A stretch of DNA of 64,000 nucleotides from Aquarana catesbeiana. Taxonomy: Eukaryota > Chordata > Amphibia > Anura > Ranidae. Position 1 is the first letter of the stretch. Each line of letters begins with the position of its first letter. Location of the stretch: contig NC_133327.1 of the NCBI RefSeq assembly GCF_042186555.1, positions 100,730,353-100,794,352 on the forward strand, given 5' to 3'. A model generated the notes under the pieces. It did no database searches. It was given only the letters and a program-made list of their open reading frames with translations, and was not told the origin of the DNA. Position numbers and translations under genes: made by a program. This document shows, one piece after another, positions 54,830 through 64,000 of this stretch.

Positions 54830-56530
54830 GAGCTGCACGATTAATTGTTTAAAAATCACGATCTCTATTCAACCCCCCTCACGATCTTAATTCTGCAATT
54901 CCACGATTCATGTTAACCGCTTGACATCCAGAGGACGTCATATGACGTCCTCGACTTTCGGGGCTTATATCTGAATGATGTCTGAGGCTACAGACATCAT
55001 TCAGATACCGGCATTTTCAGCCGGCGATTCCGTACACCATAAGAATGATCATAGCGGCTGTTCTGCCGCTTGATCGTTCTTACGGGTGGCGGGAGGGGAT
55101 GTCCCCCCCCTCCCGCCGCCCTCCGGTGCTACTACCGACTCACCTCAGCGATCGGTGAGTCGGATAGCGGATCCGCCGGCGCCGGATGTTCACCATAGAG
55201 ATTTCCGGCGGACCAGATGGTCGCCGGACTCTCTATGATCGTTCGGAGGCCGGGCGCGATGTCACGCCCGGCCTCTGCATTCAAAAAAACGGCGCCGCTT
55301 CGGCTGTGAAGCGGCGATCGTTTTATTTTTTTTTTTGATTTTAGGCTTCCCAGCCTAGAGGTGAGATGTGGGGTCTTATTGACCCCACATCTCACTGTAA
55401 AGAGGACTGATCGTGTCATATTCCTATTACAAGGGATGTTTACATTCCTTGTAATAGGAATAAAAGTGATCAAAAAAAAAAAAAAATGTTTTAAAGTGTA
55501 AAAATAAAAATTTTTAAGTAAAATTAACAATAAAAAAAAAAAAAAATTTTTAAAGCGCCCCTGTCCCCGTGAGCTCGCACGCAGAAGCGAACGCATACGT
55601 AAGTCCCGCCCACATATGAAAACGGTGTTCAAACCACACATATGAGGTATCGCCACGAACGTTAGAGCGAGAGCAATAATTTTGGCCCTAGACCTCCTCT
55701 GTAACTCAAAACATGTAACCAGTAAAAAATGTTAAAGCGTCGCCTATGGGGATTTTTAAGTACCAAAGTTTGGCGCCATTCCACGAGCGTGTGCAATTTT
55801 GAAGCATGACATGTTAGGTATCTATTTACTCGGCGTAACTTCATCTTTCACACAATGCAAAAAAATTTGGCTAACTTTGCTGTTTTGTTTTTTTTTTAAA
55901 GCATGAAACTGTTTTTTTTTTTAAAAAAACGCGTTTGAAAAATTGCTGCGCAAATACCGTGCAAGATAAAAAGTTGCAATGACTGCCATTGTATTCTCTA
56001 GGGCCTCTGCTAAAAAAACATATATAATGTTTGGGGGTTCTATCTAATTTTATAGCAAAGAAATGATGATTTTTGACATGTAGGAGCGAAGTGTCAGAAA
56101 TGGCCTGGATGCGAAGTGGTGCAGAGCCGGTCTCCGCTCAGAGCTGTCAAACAAAAAAAAAGCCAGCCAGACAATTTATCACAGCATTGCCCAGCTCTGA
56201 GAGATAAAAAGAAACATTGTATCAGTTCTTTTAGATCAAAGGGATGAACTTCGATCTGAAATGAGGTCAGTTTGACTACTTAAAGACATTTTTTACTAGA
56301 AAATTACTTAAAACCCCCAAACATTATATATTTTTTTTTTCAGCAGAGTCCCTAGAGAATAAAATGGTGGTCGTTGCAATATTTTATATCACACTGCGGT
56401 CACGCAGCAGTCTTTCAAAAGCAGTTTTTGGGGAAAAATACACTTCACTTCAATGAACTAAAAAAAAAAACTAAACAGTAAAGTTAGCCAATGTTTTTGT
56501 ATAATGTGAAAGATGATGTTACGCCGAGAA
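54830..56530. repeat. Hairpin-chain repeat element
   Basis: It begins around TAGAGCTGCACGATTAATTG (hAT-like) and contains a series of separate hairpins: 54968-55007 (17-bp arms), 55135-55163, 55246-55275 (11-bp), 55361-55395 (15-bp) and 55419-55462 (16-bp). A second part has inverse arms 55829-56065 and 56290-56528 (e.g. CTCGGCGTAACTTCATC versus GATGATGTTACGCCGAG). The whole may be two nested elements. No coding capacity; the frame 55132-55656 is incidental. Confidence 0.55.
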
Positions 56531-56840
56531 TCATGAGAGATCATGATCATGGCGTTTTTTTAAGCCCAATGTGCACGGAGCCTTAAAGATCTACTGACAA
56601 AGATCTGCCACATGTACACCTGATACCACTAATTGTTTTATGGACTGCTACATCAATCCATACACTTCTCAATTAAGATTTACCCTGGTGGAGATTATGG
56701 TTTAACTAACTACTCTGACTTGAGATGCAGAATTCAGTTATGGCCCTTGCCAATGGCCAGTTACAAGGCCCATATGGTCTACCAGTGAAGTGAAAAAAAA
56801 TCTAGATATTCCGACTGCTGTTAGACATACTCTGACTATG

Positions 56841-56848
56841 TGACGTCA
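56841..56848. promoter_or_regulatory. CRE-like palindrome TGACGTCA
   Basis: Perfect TGACGTCA, the CREB/ATF consensus, 78 bp before the ATG of the candidate exon. An 8-mer can occur by chance, and a related TGACGTCA also occurs inside the repeat near 52356. Confidence 0.3.
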
Positions 56849-56925
56849 TAAACTGGCTCCTATTACCACCCTGTGCTCACAGTGTAGGGATACAGAGAGC
56901 TGTACTGACATCTGCTACATCCATT

Positions 56926-57007
56926 ATGGAGGACTACACCTGGAAAGGATCTGAAGAGGAAGAGGACCCAGCAGATCATGTAATCGGCCTGAAAACACCT
57001 GGAAAAA
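56926..57007 (+). CDS. Possible short first coding exon
   Basis: ATG at 56926 has A at -3 and G at +4 (strong Kozak). The frame MEDYTWKGSEEEEDPADHVI... runs 27 codons to a perfect donor GTAAGTAT at 57008. The peptide is acidic with no known family seen. It could be the start of a host gene or of a transposon gene. No downstream exon was recognised, and a Harbinger MITE follows at 57190. Confidence 0.3.
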
Positions 57008-57189
57008 GTAAGTATAGAAAAAATTAACATACATGCCTCCTTGGGGGAGAGGATTTATCTGGGTAGGAGGGGATTTATCTGGGTGGATGGGGGGCTGTGG
57101 TTCTTTTCTCTTGCATTATCAGTTATTGTCACACTTGCTGTTCACCATTCATAGATTTGTAAATAAAATAGCCGAACAAAGCACGCTTA

Positions 57190-57570
57190 AGCCTAGTACA
57201 CATGATCAGAAAATCAGACGGAACATACCGCTTTCGAAGTGATCATACAATAATCTGATCATTAGTACACAGCTTTTGAGAGCCAATGACAACAGCTCAT
57301 CCAAAATTATCTGAAGGGGCAAACAGGAAATTTTATACCAAATCATACAATTTTTGCTTAATCATCCGAAAAAATCGGAAGAGCAAGACCACACATGCTC
57401 AGAAACTAAAGAATACATTATAATACAATACAACACATTACACTTCTGAAGTTGTTTTCTACCTTACAAGAAGTTTAGTAACCTCTTTATTTTCCATATG
57501 AGATTAGGAAGCAAAAAAAAAAAAAAATGGACGATCATTTGTCTGATAGTCTCATTGTGTGTACAAGGCT
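57190..57570. mobile_element. Harbinger-type MITE
   Basis: 381 bp, TTA on the left (57187-57189) and TTG (decayed) on the right; ends AGCCTAGTACACATGATCAG and ATTGTGTGTACAAGGCT. More diverged in the core than the other copies, but same end pattern as 43521 (AGCC...). Confidence 0.75.
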
Positions 57571-58750
57571 TTGACACACATGCCATCCCTACCCTGTTAC
57601 ATGATTCATTGGACATGAGACAATCTGTGCTAAAAATGTTGGCCAACACCCATGCAAAATTTCTCAGTAGTTCACGCATAGCCCCAATCTAGACAAAAGA
57701 GAGATGAAGAAACTGTTTCACTTAAAACTAGAATCTATTCAAAACATTTTGCTTCTTTAAATTCTTGAACAGTAGAGATCAGCAATTCATTTTTACTAAA
57801 ATGTGATGTAGATTATTTCTATTAACCAAGTCTGATAAGCTTACAAAAAGCACAAAGAGCAAATCATAGAGCTACAGATGTGACTAAAATAGAAACTTTG
57901 TGTTATTTTGTACAGCAGATGAAACAGGTGAGAAGCAGTTATGGTTGGGTCCTGAGACAATATGCCTGCCCAATGATGTCACAGATGATCAAACAACTGC
58001 ATTGTAAATTAACCGGTCTGTGTTGGCTGTCACCAATGCATTGCCCCATGCCTGGGGGACAGTGCTCAGCTGTTTGTAATTATTGAATGTGGTCACAGTG
58101 TAAAATCTTTTTATAACTTCAGTCTTCAATACTGGACAGTTAGTCTTCTTTTAAGTAAATACCTTGGCTCGGAATTTTCATTTAATGCCATAATAACTAT
58201 TCAGTTGCTTCCCTAGCATTCATTAACTTCTCAAGCACTTGCTCAGCAAAACAAAAGTGCAGGTGTATAAGCCTCAAGCCATTTTGGACACTGGCAGATT
58301 TTCAACACAGATTAAACGCCATAAAAAGATCTCTTCTCAATAAATGCTGTGTTTAACCTCTGCCAAGTAAAATGCAAAATATACAATTTAGTCAGTGCCA
58401 AGGACTTTTCTTTATTAAAGGCACAAAATAGATTCTAATTACAATGGAAAGAATTTTGAAATATGGAAACATACAATATTAATTGAGTAAGGGCAGCTTA
58501 CCCTACTGTTGAAAAGTGTTATTTTCAAGGCAATGTAGCACATACACCTCTTATTCATTCAAAAAATGTGTGGCAATTTTTACAGTATCTCTGCTGGTTT
58601 TGATAATCACATACAAAACCAAGGTTCACACATTTAACACAAAACAGAAAATTATGCTTTCATAAATACCATGAAATAAATGGTATTCTGTTCAGCTAGT
58701 CTGTTGAGTCCAGACACTTCTGTCAGGGCTGCTGAATTCACTTTTATGTC
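57571..58750. other. Unrecognised, possibly unique sequence
   Basis: About 1.2 kb of A/T-rich sequence without repeats I recognise. A frame at 57880-58086 has no family features. Possibly ancestral host intergenic DNA. Confidence 0.4.
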
Positions 58751-58766
58751 TTCTATTAGAAACTCT

Positions 58767-60368
58767 ATAAACAAAAAAAATCGTAGTAGCCAGGGACTTT
58801 TTGAGGAACATATAGATATAAAGAGAACACTGCATATGTAAAAAACATTAATTTTATTAGAACATTCTAAAAAAAAAAAACCAAGACACAAACTAACTCT
58901 AAAATATTGAGTATAGGGTTTAGTTATTGTGTAAATCTAACACACTTCACATGCAGACTCAATGCATTTCAAAAAATAGATCTTCTTCGTGAGTACCTAT
59001 CAGTGATCTATAAAAGACATAAAGTACTGTATATGTTATAGACGCATTGGGGTTGATTTGCTAAAACTGGAGCGTGCAAAATCCGGTGCAGCTTTGCATA
59101 GAAACCAATCAGCTTCCAGGTTTTTTTGTCAAATCTTATTTGAACAAGCAGAAGTTAGAAACCGATTGGTTACCATGCACAGCTGCACCAGATTTTGCGC
59201 TCCTTGGTTTTAGTAAATCAAACCCATTTTAATTGGAGGCACTCATATTGCTATGTGAGCATATCCAAAGAAAAAAAAAATATTTACTCATACCAGCATA
59301 ATGAAACCCAAGATTTTCATTATGCTAAAACCATATTTTCACTGGAATACTAAAAATGTGTGTCGTATGTTTCCCAGGTGGGGGGGGGGGGGGGAGAAAA
59401 GGGGCTAGGTAACTCTCATAAGGTAGGTTGTATGCGAAAGGTGCAAGAGACCCTCAAGGGTCATCCATAATCTACAAGCAAAAAATGTGCATCATACTAC
59501 ACTGACATCACAACAGAGGGTGAGATACCTATAAAATGTGTAAGAAAACATAGTAATTACCCAATTAAATGGATACATCAAATTAAAAGTCAAGCATATC
59601 ATCATCCATATTTCAAGCAGAGCAAGGATGGTTTAGGGCTAATCCATGTCCTATAATCCAATCATTCTCGGCTTGAAATATGAATGATGATACGTTTCAC
59701 TTTTGATTTAATGTGTTCATTTAGTTGGGTAATTATTATTATTATATTATGTTTTCCTTTTACACATTTTATAGGTATCTCCCTCTTCATTGTGATGTCA
59801 TTGTTGTATGATGCACATTTTCTTCTTGTAGATTATGGATGACCATTGAGGGCCTCTTGCACACTTCGCATACAATTTACTGTAAGAGAACTTCCTGGAC
59901 CCTTTTTGTTCTCCCCACATGGGAAAGAGATGACACACATTTTTATAATTCCAGTGAATATTTGGTTTTATCATAATGAGAATCACGGGTTTCATAATGC
60001 TGGTATGAACAAATATTTTTTCTCTGGATATGCCTGTATACCAATATGAATGACTCCAATTAGAATGTGTCTATAACATATACTTTATGTCTTCTAAAGA
60101 TCGCTCAAGTGTAGTCTATTTGTTGAAACATGTTGAGTCTGCATGTGAAGTGTATTGGATCTAAACAATAACTGGACCCTGTACTCAATATTTTAGAGTT
60201 GGTTTGAATCTTGTTTTTTTTTTACTGAATGTTCTACTAACATTTATGTTTTTTAAAATATGCAGTGTTCTCTTTATATCTATATGTTCCTCAAAAAGTG
60301 CCTGGCTGCTACCATTTATTGTTTATATGTTTAACTCAAGGACATATAGAACTCTGGATAACCCCCTT
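58767..60368. mobile_element. Long inverted repeat bounded by a 16-bp target duplication
   Basis: TTCTATTAGAAACTCT occurs at 58751-58766 and 60369-60384. Between them the left arm (about 58782-59640) is the inverse of the right arm (about 59640-60325), e.g. TTTTTGAGGAACATATAG near 58799 versus its complement near 60280, and AATTACCCAA near 59554 versus its complement near 59727. A 177-bp MITE interrupts the left arm. The duplication length suggests LINE-type insertion. GAAACATGTTGAGTC near 60125 recalls frog retroposon 3' motifs. No ORF. Confidence 0.75.
59049..59225. mobile_element. Short palindromic MITE in left arm
   Basis: Ends GGGGTTGATTTGCTAAAACTGG and TTTTAGTAAATCAAACCC are inverse; CCAATCAGCTTCC/AAACCGATTGGTTACC are inner symmetric parts. 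Absent from the right arm, so it inserted after the inverted repeat formed. Confidence 0.75.
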
Positions 60369-60740
60369 TTCTATTAGAAACTCTGCTTTTCACTGAAACC
60401 CTAGACAAAGCTGTTTAGAAGAAATGAGGGTGGGATGGTCACTTCTCTGACTCATTCAATTGTCCATGTACATTTTAGCTTGAGCTACTGAATTCAGTAA
60501 TTATATGCATTTTATAGGATATAAGGATGTAGAGGGAAACATGTGAATAGGAGTCTAAAGTTTTAATCTTGACCACAATTCATAAAGAAAATATGTGCAA
60601 AACCACTACATTTTTCAACTTTAGAGAAGTAAATATACCAGTCTTTTGGAAAAGCAGGATATTATTGTAAAATGAATGAGTTTAATGTGTATCTCTGGGG
60701 GGGGGATTGTTTAGGGGAAAGGTTTGATCTTCTGTCTGTT

Positions 60741-61260
60741 TTTATTGCTGTCTCAGATTTACCACTCTAGAACAAGAGGAAGGGAAAAATCTTACACTAG
60801 GGATGCTTGTTCTGGGAAAAACTGTCTAAAAAGGGAATTCTCCTCCCTTTTTATTCCATTTGGCCTGAGGAAGGAGCAAGCATGCTCCGAACACAAAGCC
60901 GCCTCCTCTCACCCTGCACCCAGAAGTGACGTCATCTCTGATCGCCCCTGTGTTCTCTGCTGTTCCCATAGGCTGTGAATGCTGGAATCCACTCGCACGA
61001 GCTGTCAGCTGCACTTCAGAGACACGGATGTTTAGGAGAAAACCCCCGGATTTTGCTGCAGGATTACTATCATGCTTGTGTTTATGCTCCCTTTGTGAGT
61101 AGTTTCACTTTTGACTCATCAATACATGATTTACCAATACTGCACTTAGAGGCACTGTGTTTCTTTTCATTTGGTCCATTTGGGAATGACTGTCTAAAAA
61201 GGAATTCCTTCTGCTCCCTTTGAGAGATTTCCTCCTACTTCCCGCATAGACAGCAAAAAA
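60741..61260. repeat. Possible MITE with GCTGTCT ends
   Basis: TTTATTGCTGTCT at the left and AGACAGCAAAAAA at the right are near-inverse, like the ends at 30608-30714. Direct repeats of ACTGTCTAAAAAGG occur at 60821 and 61191. A CG-containing region with CTCTGCTGTTCCC lies in the centre. Tentative. Confidence 0.35.
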
Positions 61261-61387
61261 TGAATACTTTATACCTTCCCTACTCTATCAAAAACAAAAA
61301 AAAAATGTAAATAATCATATACAGTATGTTATGTAGTGGAACACAATGCAATTTACAGGGCCTCAAAGAGTGTTAGTACCTGGGACA

Positions 61388-61840
61388 GAATTATTATTAT
61401 TATTCAGGATTTATATAGCGCCAACAGTTTACACAGCGCTTTACAATATAAAAGGGAGACAATACAGTTATAATACAATACAATACAATAGAATTAAGAG
61501 GGCCCTGCTCAGAAGAGCTTACAATCTAATAGGGTGGGGCAGGTGGTACAAAAGGTTGTAACTGTGGGGAATGAGCTGGTGGAAGTGGTAGGAGATTAGT
61601 TGGAGACGTGATAGGCTTTCCTGAAGAGATGAGTTTTCAGGGATTGCCTGAAGGTAGCAAGTGTAGGGGATAGCCGGATAGATGGAGGTAGCGAGTTCCA
61701 GAGGGTGGGAGAGGCTCTGGAGAAATCCTGGAGACGAGCATGGGAGGAGGAGATGAGAGAGCTTGAAAGCAGGAGGTCTTGAGAAGAGCGGAGAGGTCGA
61801 TTTGGGTGACAGAAGAAAAAAGTGGAGAAGAGTCAATAAA
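61388..61840. repeat. Dispersed repeat with (ATT)n start
   Basis: (ATT)n, then TTTATATAGCGCCAACAG and CACAGCGCTTTACAATA, and AAGAGCTTACAATCTAATAGG. This is a phrase I know from many amphibian and fish genomes; class unclear. Open frames on either strand are by-products. Confidence 0.5.
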
Positions 61841-62225
61841 CAATATACAGTATACAGTTCCTTAACATATGCATATTATTTTGGCCTTCTCTGGCTTCCT
61901 TTAGACACTTGTTAGAGCTGAGAAGGCACATGTGGGGGTGCTAGAAGGGTCACAAGACCTTCAGATATTTAAGTAACATACAGCAATTTCTTTAACCTAT
62001 TCTGGATTATATCTGAAGCTCTTCCAATACATTAGGGTACTGCATCCAAGGGTGCATTCTAGATTTAAAGGAAAAAAGGAAACATGTATGGACAGAAATA
62101 TGGGTGCTGCTAATGCTGACTTGTTTTAAAATGTGCACTTTCCAGGGCTTTTACCCTAATACTGCCTTCTCAACATAGTAAGGAACCTAGCAGTCACAAA
62201 TGTGTAGCCCCCCCATCCTGCAAGG
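61841..62225. other. Unrecognised sequence
   Basis: About 385 bp; AAGGTGATC is duplicated at 62222-62240. Nothing else seen. Confidence 0.4.
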
Positions 62226-63340
62226 TGATCAAGGTGATCAGGAAAGGAATGGAAGGGTCTAGGGTTGAGTCTGGAGACCAACATTCTTTGTGGCTTATTG
62301 GAGAACTCGTAAAATTTTTGTTTCACCCATTAGAGGGATTTATCTATATCCAACATCTCCAGAGACTTTATCTGGTTTTCGTAGTGAGGTTACTGTCTGC
62401 AGTCCAACCACTGTGGGAGAGTGGACCAAAGAGCACTCAGTGGTTTGCAGCTTGGCTAGCAAAGAGGATTTTAAAAAGGCTGAATCTCTCTTTGTACGTG
62501 AGCTCACAGAGATACGTTTCCCCCTGAAGTACACTTTGTAAATCTCCCACAGACTGGATGGCCTGGACACAGAGCCTGCACTGAGTTGGAAATATTCGGT
62601 TAGTGCAAGGGAAAGTATATCTTTAGTTTTTGGGTGTTTTAGCAGTGACTTGTTAAGTCTCCAATGGCATTTCTTAGGGAATGCAGTAGAGAGGGAAAGA
62701 TCCAGGGTTAAGGGGGGCATGATCTGACCAGGTAATGGGGCCCAGGTTGGAGGACACTGTCTTAGGCAGAAGAGGGGCTGTCACAAAGAACATCTTATGG
62801 GGGGGAGTAGAACGAGAACTGTCTGTCAGTGGGGTGTTTAATCCGCCAGGTGTTGAACAGTTGATGGGAACGTGTCAATTTACGAAAGGAGGTGGCCAAA
62901 GATTGTGTTGGGAGGGGTAGTTTAGTTTTAAAAAGGAATCTCCTGTCTCGTGTAGGGGAGAGGACAGCGTTAAAGTATCCACCTATCACCGTAAAAGGCT
63001 GCGTGAAGCGCTGCAACTGTGCAGATGCATCAGTTAAAAATTTTATCTGACTGGAATTGGGTGCATATACGTTCATAAGTGTGATAGGACTAGACATGTA
63101 AATACATTTCAACATTATGTAACGACCATGAAGGGTCTAGGTGAGTAGACTTGATCTGGAGAGGACAAGAGCGTCTAATCCATACTGCAATGTCAGTCTT
63201 ACCAGATGAATCAGATGCCATGTAAGAGACCGGGAAGTATTTGGAGGCAAAGTTAAAGGAACTACCAGCATGGAAATGGGTCTCCTGGATCAGGATCACA
63301 TCCGCGCCGGAGGCCCTGAACTCCTTCAAAGCCAGCTATC
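62226..63340 (-). pseudogene. L1-type LINE endonuclease fragment
   Basis: Reading leftward from about 63340: MKEFRASGADVILIQETHFH (near 63329), then NVYAPNSSQIKFL (near 63070), GGYFNAVLSP (near 62980) and PLTLDLSLSTAFPK (near 62710), the L1 endonuclease domain and the start of the linker. The usual GGDFN reads GGYFN (codon 62975-62977), removing a catalytic-region Asp. The RT domain is absent; the fragment breaks at about 62226. Frameshifts near 63100 and 62770. Confidence 0.75.
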
Positions 63341-64000
63341 ATTTCTTGATGGAGTTCAGGCCTTTCCCATTGTGTGACAATAACTTCAGAGCCACAGTAA
63401 AGCTGTGAAATTTAGCCAATGTACATTTAACGTAGCAGGTAATACCCCAATGGTGTTGGTATAGGTTAATAGCCTTATATGAGATAGAATATTATATTTT
63501 ACCATGAGAGAAAAAAAAAATATGACAAAAGTAAAAAGAAAAAGAAAAAAAGAGGACAAAAAAGTCCAAAAAAAAGTCCAAAAGGAATTTAGCTGCGCAA
63601 TAACAAAAATGCAGATTTGGCCTAAGAAAAAGAAGAAATCCAAACAACAAGTGTAGGCTTGAGAGGCAACAGCGACTCAGGGATCCTCGGCTGCAGCCAG
63701 AGGACATGTAGGGGTGCAAAGCAGCCTCCAAGAAGGGAGAGGCAAGGTACCCTGCCGCGCTGCTCCACTGATTACATTAGCAAACAAAAGACTCCTTAAA
63801 AACCTTATATAGAATAGCAAACAGTAAAACAGTAACAGTTCAAAGCACCTCAATGGGAAAAGAGGGTAGAAAAATTAGCCCTTTATTTATGGTATCGAGG
63901 TAAATGGAAATAAATCAAACCTGTGTGAGGGGGTGACAGGGATCCATGATCCCAAGGAAATAATCTTGAAAGAAGACTCACAGAGGATTAGGTACAGTCA
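63341..64000. other. Region upstream of LINE ORF2
   Basis: May be the ORF1-ORF2 junction and ORF1 of the same minus-strand LINE, but no ORF1 motif was recognised; A-rich runs at 63510-63580. Runs to the window edge. Confidence 0.3.

Noticed and set aside
55132..55656. 174-codon ORF
   Set aside because: Runs through hairpins of a dispersed repeat; Phe/Lys runs come from poly-A/T tracts.
61388..61560. Possible tRNA-derived SINE head
   Set aside because: No A-box/B-box pair or cloverleaf could be drawn from this (ATT)n repeat.

Overview
The window looks like a repeat-dense intergenic stretch of a frog genome, probably a ranid. The evidence is eukaryotic: spliced and nested transposons, poly(A)-tailed LINEs, and miniature elements of types I associate with anuran genomes (TTAA-flanked CCTCCCTGGCGGTA termini, TTA-flanked GTGTACACACG termini, TAGGGATG hAT termini). 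I see no confident host protein gene, rRNA, tRNA or CRISPR array. Nearly every long open frame is a transposon fragment or a shadow of one. The species call is from memory of repeat types, not a search.

Layout. 1-7581 (minus): a tandem retrovirus-like array, internal / LTR / internal / LTR, with a 5,217-bp unit whose copies look almost identical. It carries one intact 804-codon ORF (Gag-like by position) with three in-frame 86-residue acidic repeats and no zinc knuckle. It abuts the interior of a Harbinger-type element (7582-8063), which itself sits in the integrase of an old Ty3/gypsy element (8067-15180, minus). That gypsy copy is also broken by a solo LTR (9234-9916) and by a TTAA-flanked element (11477-14559), which in turn holds a Harbinger MITE and a 1.8-kb foldback hAT. 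15181-17762: a DIRS-type element lacking its recombinase. 18361-21780: LINE 3' remnants and MITEs. 21821-28257: one Tc1 element split by four insertions (LINE-like, short retroposon, Harbinger MITE, and a 2.7-kb hAT with a BED-finger ORF).

28500-37505: L1/Tx1-type LINEs, including a nearly full-length 5.7-kb minus-strand copy with a target-site duplication and a mutated RT active site. 37521-43215: mostly unrecognised DNA with MITEs, a 45-bp minisatellite and a G-rich repeat. 43521-about 47810: a Harbinger-type element with MADF-like and Myb/SANT-like genes but no visible transposase, interrupted by an L1 that holds another MITE. 47833-49454: a nearly complete but dead Tc1. 49834-52184: a 2.35-kb palindromic hAT. 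53985-54652: the 5' part of another Tc1. 54830-56530: a repeat built from a chain of hairpins. 56841-57008: a possible short first exon with an upstream CRE. 58767-60368: a long inverted repeat bounded by a 16-bp duplication. 62226-63340: L1 endonuclease remains.

Nothing here forms a cellular pathway. The window is best read as a stratigraphy of insertions. The most unusual parts are the tandem provirus with its unfamiliar ORF, the large palindromic elements, and the LINE-style target-site duplication around an inverted repeat. All identity statements are by eye.
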